Below, piece by piece: positions 18,438-27,195 of a stretch of DNA of 64,000 nucleotides. Source of the stretch: Corynebacterium xerosis NBRC 16721 = ATCC 373 (GTDB taxonomy: Bacteria > Actinomycetota > Actinomycetes > Mycobacteriales > Mycobacteriaceae); contig NZ_BCRD01000003.1 of the NCBI RefSeq assembly GCF_001552415.1, positions 248,001 to 312,000 of the forward strand. The letters are read 5' to 3'. Below the pieces are notes generated by a model that worked only from the letters and a program-made list of their open reading frames with translations, had not been told where the DNA came from and made no database searches. The position numbers and the translations under genes are program-made. How positions within the stretch are numbered: the first letter of the stretch is position 1; every line of letters starts with the position of its first letter.

Positions 18438-19991
18438 GTGAGTATCCAGAAGCGACCCCAGGACCAGCCGGGCAACCCGGACACCGTCAACCCCGCGACC
18501 GACGCGGCCGCCGCCAACGCAGCCGCCGCCGCGCCCGCCGACGCTGCCGCCGCTGCCGCCGCCCAGGCCCCCGCTTCTGACGCCGACACCACCGGCACCA
18601 CCGACTCCCCCACCACCGACGCCGGCACCGACGCGTCGATTCCCGACCCGGCCGTGGTGAAGGAAAAGGCGCTGCGCAAGTCCGCCGAGCTGCAGCGCGC
18701 CGCCCGCGCAGAGCAGACCCGTGCGGCCCGCGTCGCCCAGCGCCGCGGCATGGACCACCCGCGCCGCACGCCGCTGCGCACGCTCGACCAGTCGCACAAG
18801 CTGAAGAACGTCCTCTACGACATCCGCGGCCCGGTGACGACGCTGGCGGAGCAGATGGAGGCCGACGGGCATCGCATCATGATGCTCAACACCGGCAACC
18901 CCGCGAAGTTCGGCTTCGACGCACCCGACACCATCGTGCAGGACATGGTGCGCGCGCTGCCGCATGCGCAGGGCTACTCGGAGTCGAAGGGCATCTACTC
19001 GGCCCGGCGGGCCGTCGTCACGCGCTACGAGATGGACCCGACCTTCCCCCGCTTCGACGTCGACGACGTGTGGCTGGGCAACGGCGTGTCGGAGCTGATC
19101 TCGATCGTCACGCAGTCGCTGCTCGACGAGGGCGACGAGGTCCTCATCCCCGCCCCCGACTACCCGCTGTGGACGGCGGCGACGACGCTGGCCGGCGGCA
19201 AGCCGGTGCACTACGTCTGCGACGAGGAGCAGGACTGGGAACCGGACCTGGAGGACATCCGGTCGAAGGTGACGGATCGGACGAAGGCGATCGTCATCAT
19301 CAACCCGAACAACCCCACCGGCGCGGTGTACAGCCGCGAGGTCCTCGAGGGCATCGTCGACATCGCGCGCGAGCATTCGCTGCTGCTGCTGTCCGACGAG
19401 ATCTACGACCGCATCCTCTACGACGACGCCGAGCACATCGCCACCGCGTCGCTGGCCCCGGATCTGCTGTGCATCACGTTCAACGGCCTGTCGAAGACGT
19501 ACCGCGTCGCCGGTTACCGCGCCGGCTGGATGGTGCTGACCGGTCCGAAGCGCCATGCGGAGGGTTTCATCGAGGGCATCAACCTGCTGGCGTCGACTCG
19601 CCTGTGCCCGAACGTGCCCGCGCAGCATGGCATCCAGGTGGCGCTGGGCGGTTACCAGTCCATCGAGGATCTGGTGCTGCCGCCGGGCCGCCTGCTGGAG
19701 CAGCGCAACGTCGCGTGGGAGGGCCTCAATTCGATTCCGGGCGTCAGCTGCGTCAAGCCGATGGGCGCGATGTACGCGTTCCCGAAGCTCGACCCGGAGG
19801 TCCATGAGATCCACGACGACGAGAAGCTGATGCTCGACATCCTCCGCGAGGAGAAGATCCTCATGGTCGGCGGTTCGGGCTTCAACTTGCCGACGCAGGA
19901 TCACTTCCGCATCGTCACGCTGCCGTGGGCGCGCGATCTCAAGGAGGCCATCGAGCGCCTGGGCAACTTCCTGGCCAGTTACGAGCAGTAG
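18438..19991 (+). CDS. alaT: Alanine aminotransferase AlaT
   Basis: A class I PLP aminotransferase. The core from about residue 115 (LDQSHKLKNVLYDIRGPV) to the end (LGNFLASYEQ) follows C. glutamicum AlaT closely as I recall it, including NPNNPTGAVYS, SDEIYDRILYDD and the PLP lysine in FNGLSKTYRVAGYRAG. It makes alanine from pyruvate and glutamate. The GTG at 18438 is chosen because CAGACT lies 7 nt upstream, a leaderless promoter layout seen at other genes here. This gives 517 residues, about 80 more than C. glutamicum AlaT; the extra N-terminus is Ala/Thr/Asp-rich and disordered. A start inside the extension cannot be excluded. Confidence 0.85.
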   Translation: MSIQKRPQDQPGNPDTVNPATDAAAANAAAAAPADAAAAAAAQAPASDADTTGTTDSPTTDAGTDASIPDPAVVKEKALRKSAELQRAARAEQTRAARVAQRRGMDHPRRTPLRTLDQSHKLKNVLYDIRGPVTTLAEQMEADGHRIMMLNTGNPAKFGFDAPDTIVQDMVRALPHAQGYSESKGIYSARRAVVTRYEMDPTFPRFDVDDVWLGNGVSELISIVTQSLLDEGDEVLIPAPDYPLWTAATTLAGGKPVHYVCDEEQDWEPDLEDIRSKVTDRTKAIVIINPNNPTGAVYSREVLEGIVDIAREHSLLLLSDEIYDRILYDDAEHIATASLAPDLLCITFNGLSKTYRVAGYRAGWMVLTGPKRHAEGFIEGINLLASTRLCPNVPAQHGIQVALGGYQSIEDLVLPPGRLLEQRNVAWEGLNSIPGVSCVKPMGAMYAFPKLDPEVHEIHDDEKLMLDILREEKILMVGGSGFNLPTQDHFRIVTLPWARDLKEAIERLGNFLASYEQ

Positions 19992-20003
19992 GAGGGCGTC
20001 GGG

Positions 20004-20729
20004 GTGGGGCGGCGGTCGCGGGTTCAGGATCCTTCGCTTGACGACGGCCCGGCGCCCGCCACGTTCATCGCCTCCGTCCGCGACGGCTTGGCGCCGCTGG
20101 CCGATCCCGACCGCGCCGCCGGTCAGGCGGCGTATCTGAAGACCGACGAGCCGATGCTCGGCGTACGCGTCCCCGACGTCCGCCGAGTGGCCCGCGCCGC
20201 CGCGAAAACGGCCGGGTTCACCTCGACCGACGAGGTCATCGCCGCCACGGACACGCTGTGGGACGGGGCGCGCAATCGCGAAGAGCGCAGGGCCGCGATC
20301 GGGCTGCTGCTGGCGCCCGTCGTCAAGCAATTCGTGACACCGGCCGTCATGGATCTGGTGCACCACATGGTGGTCACCGGCGCATGGTGGGACCTGGTCG
20401 ATGAGCTGGTGCGCGTGCAGCTCATCGTCCGCGACCACGACCGGGCCGGCGAGGACGCGCGAATGCGGCGCTGGGCCCGCGACGCCGACATGTGGGTGCG
20501 GCGCTACGCGATCCTGCACCAGCTGCAGGCGAAGGAAACGACGGATGCGGGGTTGCTCGCCGACGTCATCGACCCGAACCTCGGCGACGGCGAATTCTTC
20601 ATCCGCAAGTCCATCGGCTGGGCGCTGCGCGACTACGCCAGGACCGACCCCGACTGGGTGCGGGCATTCGCGGCGGGGCGGCCGGAGATGTCGGCGCTGT
20701 CACGTCGTGAAGCGACGAAGCACCTGTGA
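20004..20729 (+). CDS. AlkD-like DNA alkylation repair protein
   Basis: A 241-residue HEAT-repeat protein of the AlkD/AlkC family. AWWDLVDEL and FFIRKSIGWALRDYAR are the segments that form the positively charged DNA groove and its aromatic cradle in this family. AlkD enzymes excise bulky or charged alkylated bases such as 3-methyladenine without base flipping. The GTG at 20004 starts 12 bp after alaT, so co-transcription is likely. Three copies of the dispersed 11-mer fall in this one gene (20036-20045, 20319-20328, 20704-20713), two of them near its ends. Confidence 0.82.
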   Translation: MGRRSRVQDPSLDDGPAPATFIASVRDGLAPLADPDRAAGQAAYLKTDEPMLGVRVPDVRRVARAAAKTAGFTSTDEVIAATDTLWDGARNREERRAAIGLLLAPVVKQFVTPAVMDLVHHMVVTGAWWDLVDELVRVQLIVRDHDRAGEDARMRRWARDADMWVRRYAILHQLQAKETTDAGLLADVIDPNLGDGEFFIRKSIGWALRDYARTDPDWVRAFAAGRPEMSALSRREATKHL

Positions 20730-20780
20730 CGGTGCAGCCTCTTCGTCCAGGCCCGGCAGCCGACCGCGCGAAGCCGCCGC

Positions 20781-22154
20781 CTACTTGCCGCGGCCCAGGC
20801 AGTTGACGTCCCAGCCGGCGGCGCGCCACTGATCGACGGGCAGACAGTTGCGGCCGTCGATGAGCTTCTTGTCGGCGACGAGCTTGCCCGCGGCCACGGG
20901 GTCGATCTGCTGGAACTCGTCCCACTCGGTGGCCACGACGACGATTTCCGCGCCGTCGAGGGCGTCCTCGGCGGAGTCGCGGTAGTCGAGCGTGGGGAAG
21001 ATCTTCCGGGCGTTGTCCATCGCCTGCGGGTCGTAGACGCGCACGGCCGCGCCGGCCAGCGACAGCGAACCGGCGATGGACAGCGCCGGGGAATCGCGGA
21101 CATCGTCGGAGTTCGGCTTGAACGCCGCGCCGAGCACCGCGACCTGGCGGCCCAGCGCAGTGCCGCCGAACGCGTCCTTGACCAGGCCGACGCACTTTTC
21201 GCGGCGGCGCATGTTGATCGCGTCGACCTCGCGCAGGAACGTCATCGCCTGATCCGCGCCGAGCTCGCCGGCGCGCGCCATGAACGCGCGGATGTCCTTG
21301 GGCAGGCAGCCGCCGCCGAAGCCGAGACCGGCGTTGAGGAAGCGGCGGCCGATGCGCGGGTCCATGCCGATCGCGTCGGCTAGCACCGTGACGTCGGCGC
21401 CGGTGGTCTCGCAGATCTCGGACACGGCGTTGATGAAGGAGATCTTCGTGGCCAGGAACGCGTTGGCGGAGACCTTCACCAGCTCCGACGTCGGAAGATC
21501 CGTGACGATCATCGGTGTGCCCCGGTCGAGGATCGGCGCGAAGCACTCGCGGACGGCGTCCTCGGCGCGGGTGGAGCCCTCGCCCAGGCCCAGGACCATG
21601 CGGTCCGGCTCGAGGGTGTCCTTCACCGCGTGGCCCTCGCGCAGGAACTCCGGGTTCCACGCCAGGTCGATGGTCGCCACCGGCCCGGCACCGTCGCCCG
21701 CGTCGCCGGTGTTGCCCGCATCCGCCGCACGCTCCGCCAGAATCGCGTCGGCCCGCTCCTGCAGGCGCTGCGCGGTGCCCACCGGCACCGTCGACTTGCC
21801 CAGGATCACGTGGTCGCCGGTCACGCGCGCCGCCAGCTCGTCGATGACCGCGTCCACGTAACGCACGTCCGCGGCGCTCGATCCCTTCACCTGCGGGGTG
21901 CCCACGCCGACGAAGTGCAGCGTGGCGAATCCGGCGGCCTCGTCATAGTCCGTCGTAAAGCGAATCGCCCCGGAATCGACGTGCTTGCGCAAAAGCTCCG
22001 GCAGGCCGGGCTCGTAGAACGGCACCCGCCCCTCCGACAGCGCCTCGATTTTGGCGGGGTCGACGTCGACGCCGAGGACCTCGTGCCCCAGCTCGGCCAT
22101 GCACGCGGCATGGGTCGCACCCAGATATCCGGTTCCGATGACGGTCATTCGCAT
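20781..22154 (-). CDS. ugd: UDP-glucose 6-dehydrogenase
   Basis: A 457-residue nucleotide-sugar dehydrogenase. MTVIGTGYLGATHAAC is the NAD-binding opening and GFGGGCLPKDIRAF carries the catalytic Cys, with the substrate Lys in the VKVSANAFLATKISF segment. It oxidises UDP-glucose to UDP-glucuronate, used for cell-wall and capsular sugars. The mycobacterial orthologue lies beside dcd (Rv0321/Rv0322), as nearly here. CATACT sits 7 nt upstream of the ATG at 22154 and no Shine-Dalgarno is visible, suggesting a leaderless transcript; a second ATG at 22148 is the alternative. Confidence 0.93.
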   Translation of the reverse strand: MRMTVIGTGYLGATHAACMAELGHEVLGVDVDPAKIEALSEGRVPFYEPGLPELLRKHVDSGAIRFTTDYDEAAGFATLHFVGVGTPQVKGSSAADVRYVDAVIDELAARVTGDHVILGKSTVPVGTAQRLQERADAILAERAADAGNTGDAGDGAGPVATIDLAWNPEFLREGHAVKDTLEPDRMVLGLGEGSTRAEDAVRECFAPILDRGTPMIVTDLPTSELVKVSANAFLATKISFINAVSEICETTGADVTVLADAIGMDPRIGRRFLNAGLGFGGGCLPKDIRAFMARAGELGADQAMTFLREVDAINMRRREKCVGLVKDAFGGTALGRQVAVLGAAFKPNSDDVRDSPALSIAGSLSLAGAAVRVYDPQAMDNARKIFPTLDYRDSAEDALDGAEIVVVATEWDEFQQIDPVAAGKLVADKKLIDGRNCLPVDQWRAAGWDVNCLGRGK

Positions 22155-22208
22155 ACCGGCCAGTATGAAATACGTTGCGGTACTTGGCGACTCGGGCCCC
22201 ACCCGAAC

Positions 22209-22259
22209 GCGCAGGTGATACGTGATTTCACCTGCGCAACACCGGGCCATCACCCGGTG
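22209..22259 (-). terminator. Tandem hairpins between transporter operon and ugd
   Basis: A perfect 10-bp stem (GCGCAGGTGA / TCACCTGCGC, 22209-22237) is followed at once by a 7-bp stem (CACCGGG / CCCGGTG, 22240-22259). They lie after the binding-protein stop on the minus strand. There is no U tract, so termination is inferred; a role in ugd expression is possible. Confidence 0.5.
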
Positions 22260-22285
22260 CTCACCGGAAGTTCACCGATGTCGCT

Positions 22286-23269
22286 TTACGACGGCCCGGC
22301 CGCCAACCAATCCCGCGCGATCAAGTCGGCGCCGGCTTTCTCGTCGCCCGAAGCGCGCAGGTTCATGTCGGTGAGGTCGGCCGTCGTCAAGCGCGACGCC
22401 ACCGACTCCAGGGCCCGGCGCGCCGATTCGTCCAGCACCCCGCGGCGGGCGAGCGCGACGACGTTCTGCGCCGGAATGAGCTGCTCGGGATCCTCCAGCG
22501 TGACCACGTCGACGTCGGCGCCGGACGGGTCGCGCAGCGGCGTGGTGGTGTAGATGTCCGCGATGTCCACGGCGCCGTCGGTCAGCGCGCGGATGGTCAG
22601 CGGGCCACCGGAATCGCCGTAGACGACCATCTCCATCGCCGCCGGATCGACGCCGTAGACCTCGGCGAGACCGTCGGGACCGTAGGGCTGCTGCGACAGT
22701 TCCGGCGAGCCGCCGATGCGGATGGCTCCGGTGGCGTCGGCCAGCTTCGGCAGGTCGGCGAGGCTGGCCAGGCCGTGCTCGTCGGCGACGGCGCGCAGGA
22801 CGCGGTAGGCGTCCTTGGATTCGGCCGGGGCCGGGGCGAGGGCCTCGAGGTCCTGCGGGAGATTCGCGTCGAGCGCGGCGAGGACGCCGGAAGGGTCGGC
22901 GCCGGCGGGCACGTCGCCGAAGTACGCGGCGAGGTTGCCCGAGTATTCCGGTACCAGATCGACCGAACCCTCTTGCAGAGCGGCGAGGTACACGTCGCGC
23001 GCGCCGATCTGCGGCACGACCTCGACGTCGTGGCCGGCCTCGGTGAGCGCGTGGGCCCAAATGCGGGCGATGATCTCCGACTCCGGGAACATCGCCGACC
23101 CCACGCGGATCTGACCGGCCGCGCGGTTGGCGGGGTTGGCCGGGTCGAGTGCACAGGCGGACAGTCCCGCCAGCGCCGCGGCCGTCGTGGCGGCGGCGCC
23201 CGCCAGGAAAGCACGGCGGCTGATCCTGTTCGTGGGCCGCCCACCCGGCTGATTCGACTGCCCGTTCAT
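22286..23269 (-). CDS. ABC transporter substrate-binding lipoprotein, OpuC type
   Basis: A 327-residue exported protein. The N-terminus has RRAFLAGAAATTAAALAGLSAC, that is a twin-arginine-like stretch, a hydrophobic core and a lipobox with the acylated Cys (written here in two parts: RRAFLAGAAATTAAA, LAGLSAC). The rest matches the OpuAC-type binding domain (VGSAMFPESEIIARIWAHAL, EYSGNLAAYF, IADIYTTTP). Such proteins bind glycine betaine, choline, carnitine or related quaternary amines; the exact ligand is not visible. ATG at 23269 overlaps the permease stop. Confidence 0.82.
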   Translation of the reverse strand: MNGQSNQPGGRPTNRISRRAFLAGAAATTAAALAGLSACALDPANPANRAAGQIRVGSAMFPESEIIARIWAHALTEAGHDVEVVPQIGARDVYLAALQEGSVDLVPEYSGNLAAYFGDVPAGADPSGVLAALDANLPQDLEALAPAPAESKDAYRVLRAVADEHGLASLADLPKLADATGAIRIGGSPELSQQPYGPDGLAEVYGVDPAAMEMVVYGDSGGPLTIRALTDGAVDIADIYTTTPLRDPSGADVDVVTLEDPEQLIPAQNVVALARRGVLDESARRALESVASRLTTADLTDMNLRASGDEKAGADLIARDWLAAGPS

Positions 23270-24009
23270 CGGGCTCCTCCCGTCCGGGCACCGGCCGGGG
23301 CCAGCACCTTCTCCGCGATGGTGAACACCAGGTCCGTGATCAGCGCCAACCCCGCCACCAGCACCGCCGCGCCGAGCATGACGCCGTAATCGCGCACCGC
23401 CAGCGAGTCGAGCAGAAACCTGCCCAGACCGCCGAGCCCCAGGTACGCGGCGATGGTCGCGGTGGCCAGCACCTGCAGCCACGCCGACCGCAGCCCGCCG
23501 ATGAGCACCGGCATGGCCAGCGGGAACTCCACGCGGCCGATGACCTGATTCGTCGAATGCCCCATCGCGTAGGCGGCGTCGATGACGGAGCGGTCGATGG
23601 ACCGGAATCCCGACGCCGTCGCCGCGAGGATCGGCGGCACCGCGAGGATGACCAGCACGATCGTCGCCGGGATCAGCGGCAGCGTCACGCCCGCGGGGAT
23701 GATCAGCGCCAGGAAGGTCAGCAGGCCCAGCGACGGCATCGCGCGCAGAATGCCCGACGTCCCGAGCACCACGCCCTGCCCGCGACCCGTGTGCCCGACG
23801 ACGACGCCGAGCGCCACGCCGATGACCGCAGCGATGACCGTGGCCAGCAACGAATAGCCCAAATGCTCGAGGATCCGGGCGCCGATGCCGCCGTCGCCCG
23901 CCCACGAATCACCCGAGGTCAGCCACGTCCACGCCTGGGAGACCACGCCCGCGTCGGACGCGGATTCGGCTGCGGATTCGACCACGAGGGCCGATGCGGA
24001 GATGCTCAT
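23266..24009 (-). CDS. ABC transporter permease, quaternary-amine type (1)
   Basis: A 247-residue inner-membrane permease with about five to six spans. The coupling segment is EFPLAMPVLIGGLRSAW, preceded by AYAMGHSTNQVIGRV, the EAA-like loop of the betaine/choline group. It pairs with the second permease upstream. The start ATG at 24009 overlaps the previous stop (ATGA). A hydrophilic N-terminal stretch of about 45 residues precedes the first span. Confidence 0.82.
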   Translation of the reverse strand: MSISASALVVESAAESASDAGVVSQAWTWLTSGDSWAGDGGIGARILEHLGYSLLATVIAAVIGVALGVVVGHTGRGQGVVLGTSGILRAMPSLGLLTFLALIIPAGVTLPLIPATIVLVILAVPPILAATASGFRSIDRSVIDAAYAMGHSTNQVIGRVEFPLAMPVLIGGLRSAWLQVLATATIAAYLGLGGLGRFLLDSLAVRDYGVMLGAAVLVAGLALITDLVFTIAEKVLAPAGARTGGAR

Positions 24010-24779
24010 TTCGCCACCTTCAGCTCGTCGCTCTCGTCCGCCCCGGGCTCATCGGTCCCGGCGTTCTCGTCGTCGGGTTTCCGCCCGGGTTTCCGTCCCG
24101 ACTTTTGCCCCGAATTCCGTCCGGCCTTCTGCCCGGCCACCGACCTCGTCCACGGCATGAGCAGCTTGCCCAACGCCACGAGCACTAGGTCGAAGAACAG
24201 GGCGACGACGGCGGTGCCGATGACGCCGGCGAGGATCTCCGTCGGAAAGCTACGGTTGAACCCGTCCGTGAAGAAGTACCCCAGCCCGTGCACGCCGACC
24301 AGCGATCCGACGCTGACCAGCGACACCGTCGACGCCGACACCACGCGCGCACCGGCGAGCAGCACCGGCCCGGCCAGCGGCAGTTCGACGCCGAGGACGC
24401 GCCGCCACGCGGGGTAGCCCATCGATTTCGCGGCGTCGCTGGCTGCGGCGGGGACGGAGCCGAAGGCGTCGGCGGTGGTGCGCGTCATCAACGCCACGCC
24501 GTACGCCGCCAGCGCCACCTGCACGTTGAGCGGGGACAGGACGGACGTGCCCAGGACCAGCGGCAACATCACGAACAATGCCAGCGACGGGATGGCATAA
24601 AGCAGGCCCGCGCCGCCGACGATCGTTCCCCGGACTGCTTTGCGACGCGACGCCACGAAGCCCAGCGGCACCGAGACGAGCACCGCCGCGATGATCGGCG
24701 GCACCGACAGCCACACGTGGGCCCACGTCAGATCGAGGATCTGCGCGGAGTTCTCGGCGAACCAGGACCAGCGGATCAT
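24006..24779 (-). CDS. ABC transporter permease, quaternary-amine type (2)
   Basis: A 257-residue permease of the same family (SMGYPAWRRVLGVELPLAGP is the ATPase-contact loop). ATG at 24779 overlaps the ATPase stop as ATGA. After the last span the protein carries an unusual 45-residue cytoplasmic tail, first Lys/Arg/Gly-rich (GQKAGRNSGQKSGRKPGRK), then acidic. Such a tail is not part of the family core and its role is unknown. One copy of the dispersed 11-mer lies at 24638-24647. Confidence 0.82.
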   Translation of the reverse strand: MIRWSWFAENSAQILDLTWAHVWLSVPPIIAAVLVSVPLGFVASRRKAVRGTIVGGAGLLYAIPSLALFVMLPLVLGTSVLSPLNVQVALAAYGVALMTRTTADAFGSVPAAASDAAKSMGYPAWRRVLGVELPLAGPVLLAGARVVSASTVSLVSVGSLVGVHGLGYFFTDGFNRSFPTEILAGVIGTAVVALFFDLVLVALGKLLMPWTRSVAGQKAGRNSGQKSGRKPGRKPDDENAGTDEPGADESDELKVAK

Positions 24780-25612
24780 CGCGACGGCTCCGGGTAATCG
24801 CCGAGTACGCCGGCGACGCGGCCGCGGGCGTCGAGCACCCGGTCGCCGTCGATGCGCAGGCGGCGGGAATCGGCGTCGATGAAGTCGCGGACGAAATCGT
24901 CGGCGGGCTTCTCGATCAGCTCCCACGGAGGGCACTGCTGGGCGATGCGGCCGCCCTTGGCCAGCAACACCACCTCGTCGCCCAGGTGCAGGGCCTCGGA
25001 AATGTCGTGGGTGACGAAGACGATGGTGCACTCCAGCTCCGCCTGCAGGCGCGTGACCTCGGCCTGCAACTCGCGGCGCACGATCGGGTCAACGGCGGCG
25101 AAGGGCTCGTCCATGAGCAGGATCCCCGAATCGGCGGCCAGGGCGCGGGCGACGCCGACGCGCTGCTGCTGACCGCCCGACAACTGCGACGGATACCGGT
25201 CCGCCACGGAGGCGTCGAGGCCGACGAGCTCGATGAGCTCCATCGCGCGGGCACGGGCGTCCTTCTTCGACACCCCGTTGAGGCGCGGGACCGTGGCGAC
25301 GTTGTCGGCGACGGTGCGGTGCGGCAGCAGACCGCCGTTCTGCATCACGTAGCCGATGCCGCGGCGCAGCTGAACGGGGTCGCGGTCGGCGACGTCCTCG
25401 CCGCCGATGAGCACCCGGCCCGACGTCGGCTCGACCATGCGGTTGATCATGCGCAGCAGCGTCGTTTTGCCGCAGCCGGACGAGCCGACCAGGACGGTCA
25501 CCGCGTTGCCGCGGATGTCCAGGTCGACGTCGTCGACGGCGGGCGGGCCGTCCCCGTAGGACTTGGTGACGCCCTCGAACCGGATGGCGGGCGCGGCTGT
25601 TTCGGTGGCCAT
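24776..25612 (-). CDS. ABC transporter ATPase, quaternary-amine type
   Basis: A 278-residue ATPase. Walker A is GSSGCGKTT, the signature LSGGQQQRVGVARAL, Walker B ILLMDEPFAAVD, and the switch His follows in VTHD. It is nearest to OpuCA/ProV-type proteins but lacks the paired CBS domains these often carry at the C-terminus, where only about 40 residues remain. It leads the four-gene operon (ATPase, two permeases, binding protein), all with 4-bp overlaps. ATG at 25612 is preferred; a GTG at 25621 is possible and neither has a clear ribosome site. Confidence 0.85.
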   Translation of the reverse strand: MATETAAPAIRFEGVTKSYGDGPPAVDDVDLDIRGNAVTVLVGSSGCGKTTLLRMINRMVEPTSGRVLIGGEDVADRDPVQLRRGIGYVMQNGGLLPHRTVADNVATVPRLNGVSKKDARARAMELIELVGLDASVADRYPSQLSGGQQQRVGVARALAADSGILLMDEPFAAVDPIVRRELQAEVTRLQAELECTIVFVTHDISEALHLGDEVVLLAKGGRIAQQCPPWELIEKPADDFVRDFIDADSRRLRIDGDRVLDARGRVAGVLGDYPEPSR

Positions 25613-25720
25613 ACGGCCCACGGTAGCGCTAAACGGCGTCGGTTACCGCCGATCACCTACGACGGCCGGGGTCACGGTCGGCAGTCGTGGCCGAACCGTC
25701 ACCTCGCACGCCAACGAGGG

Positions 25721-26293
25721 CTAACGGAAGTTCAGGTACGCCTTCGACGGCGTCGGGCCCCGCTGGCCCTGGTACTTGGAGCCCAACGCGCCGGAACCGT
25801 ACGGCACCTCCGCGGGGGAGGTCATGCGGAACAGCGCCAGCTGCCCGACCTTCATGCCCGGCCACAGCGAAATGGGCAGGTTGGCCACGTTCGACAGCTC
25901 CAGGGTGATGTGGCCGGTGAAACCGGGGTCGATGAACCCGGCGGTGGAGTGCGTCAGCAGGCCCAGGCGGCCCAGCGAGGACTTGCCCTCCAGGCGGCCG
26001 GCCAGGTGCGGCGGGATGGTGAACTTCTCCAGCGTCGACGCCAGCACGAACTCGCCCGGGTGCAGCACGAACGCCTCGTCCCACGGCACCTCGCGCAGGG
26101 TGGTCAGCTCCTCCTGCGGCAGCTTCGGGTCGATGTGCGTGTACCGCGAGTTGTTGAACACGCGGAAGAACTGGTCCAGGCGGACGTCGATCGACGACGG
26201 CTGGATCATCTCCTCGTCCAACGGCTCGATGCCCAGGCGGGCGTCATCGTCGGCGGAGAGGGCGGCGCGGATGTCTCGGTCGGAAAGCAGCAC
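25721..26293 (-). CDS. dcd: dCTP deaminase (bifunctional dUTP-forming type likely)
   Basis: A 190-residue trimeric dUTPase-fold enzyme. [24 protein letters not shown] and ITLELSN (with the catalytic Glu) are the family motifs. The actinobacterial orthologue Rv0321 is a bifunctional dCTP deaminase/dUTPase producing dUMP, and the same activity is likely here. The GTG start at 26293 has TAGGGT 6 nt upstream, consistent with a leaderless transcript. The gene lies next to tRNA-Gly. Confidence 0.94.
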   Translation of the reverse strand: MLLSDRDIRAALSADDDARLGIEPLDEEMIQPSSIDVRLDQFFRVFNNSRYTHIDPKLPQEELTTLREVPWDEAFVLHPGEFVLASTLEKFTIPPHLAGRLEGKSSLGRLGLLTHSTAGFIDPGFTGHITLELSNVANLPISLWPGMKVGQLALFRMTSPAEVPYGSGALGSKYQGQRGPTPSKAYLNFR

Positions 26294-26443
26294 GCCACCA
26301 CCCTACCGGCACGGCGGACGGGAAAAACGCGGGTCGTCGCAAAGCAGCCGCGCGCTATCCCGGGCTTTTGCGGACGCGCCCGGCGGCGGTGCTACATTAT
26401 GGGCGGAAGAGAGATCCATCTTTCCGATGCTGATCCGCTCCAT

Positions 26444-26517
26444 GCCGATGTAGTTCAATGGTAGAACTCCTGCTTCCCAAGCAGGCGGCGCGGGTTCGAT
26501 TCCCGTCATCGGCTCCA
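26444..26517 (+). tRNA. tRNA-Gly (CCC)
   Basis: A cloverleaf with acceptor stem GCCGATG/CATCGGC, anticodon stem CCTGC/GCAGG around the loop TTCCCAA (anticodon CCC), the T-loop GGTTCGATTCC and an encoded CCA end. The length is 74 nt including CCA. A CATTAT element at 26395-26400 may be its -10. Confidence 0.96.
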
Positions 26518-26530
26518 ACGCGTCACCGAA

Positions 26531-26566
26531 AGACCCTCCACCTGCACGTTCGGGCGGAGGGTTTTT
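26531..26566 (+). terminator. Terminator after tRNA-Gly
   Basis: ACCCTCC pairs with GGAGGGT and is followed directly by TTTT. It lies 15 nt past the tRNA CCA end. Confidence 0.8.
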
Positions 26567-26650
26567 GCGTATCCTCGCGGGCACATCCGACGCTTCCCGG
26601 CCCCTCGCTGCCGAGCCGCCGAACTGCCGCCTCCCGAAGGAGCCCTCATC

Positions 26651-27148
26651 ATGCCCGAGTTCACCGTCGACGAATCCCGCGCCGTGCCCACCGCCGTCGT
26701 CCGCGCCTCCGACATCGCCATGGACGACCTGTCCGGCCTGTTCGACCGGGCCTTCCCGGCGCTGCTGCCGGCGCTCGCCGCGGCGGGCATCTCCCCCGCC
26801 GGTGCGCCGTTCGCGCTGTACCCGCGTTTTTCCGACGACTGGTCCCGCTGCGACATCGAAGTCGGCGTGCCCCTGGACGCGCCGCTGCCCGGGACGGTCC
26901 CGGCCCCGCTTTCCGACGGCTCCGCCATCGAGATCGAGCCCTCCGAATTGCCGGCGGGGCGTGTCGCGTCCGCCCTGTACGAAGGCGGTTACGACGGGCT
27001 CGGCCAGGCGTGGCGGGAGCTGACGGACGCGCTCGTCTCGGCCGGACACACCCCGGCGATGCCGTGCTGGGAGGTCTACCTCACCGAACCGACGCCGGAC
27101 GCCGATCCGGCGGACATGCGCACGGGGCTAAACACCCGGGTCGACTGA
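26651..27148 (+). CDS. GyrI/AraC-effector-domain-like protein
   Basis: A 165-residue protein resembling the stand-alone effector-binding fold of the GyrI/SBMC/AraC group. Supporting stretches are GAPFALYPRF, DIEVGVPLD, PAGRVASALYEGGYDGLGQAW and CWEVYLTEP, which give the conserved Glu-rich binding pocket. Members bind small hydrophobic ligands or inhibit gyrase; the role here is unknown. ATG at 26651 has GAAGGAG upstream. A GC-rich stem (CACCCGGG / CCCGGGTG, 27133-27159) at its stop may end transcription. Confidence 0.65.
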   Translation: MPEFTVDESRAVPTAVVRASDIAMDDLSGLFDRAFPALLPALAAAGISPAGAPFALYPRFSDDWSRCDIEVGVPLDAPLPGTVPAPLSDGSAIEIEPSELPAGRVASALYEGGYDGLGQAWRELTDALVSAGHTPAMPCWEVYLTEPTPDADPADMRTGLNTRVD

Positions 27149-27170
27149 CGCCCGGGTGGACCAGGATCGA

Positions 27171-27188
27171 TACCCCTTTGGGTATGGT
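27171..27188 (+). promoter_or_regulatory. Leaderless promoter with overlapping palindrome
   Basis: TATGGT at 27183-27188 is a -10 hexamer 7 nt before the ATG at 27196. The palindrome TACCC-CTTT-GGGTA (27171-27184) overlaps it, so a repressor bound there would block the promoter. Confidence 0.5.
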
Positions 27189-27195
27189 CGCGGTC

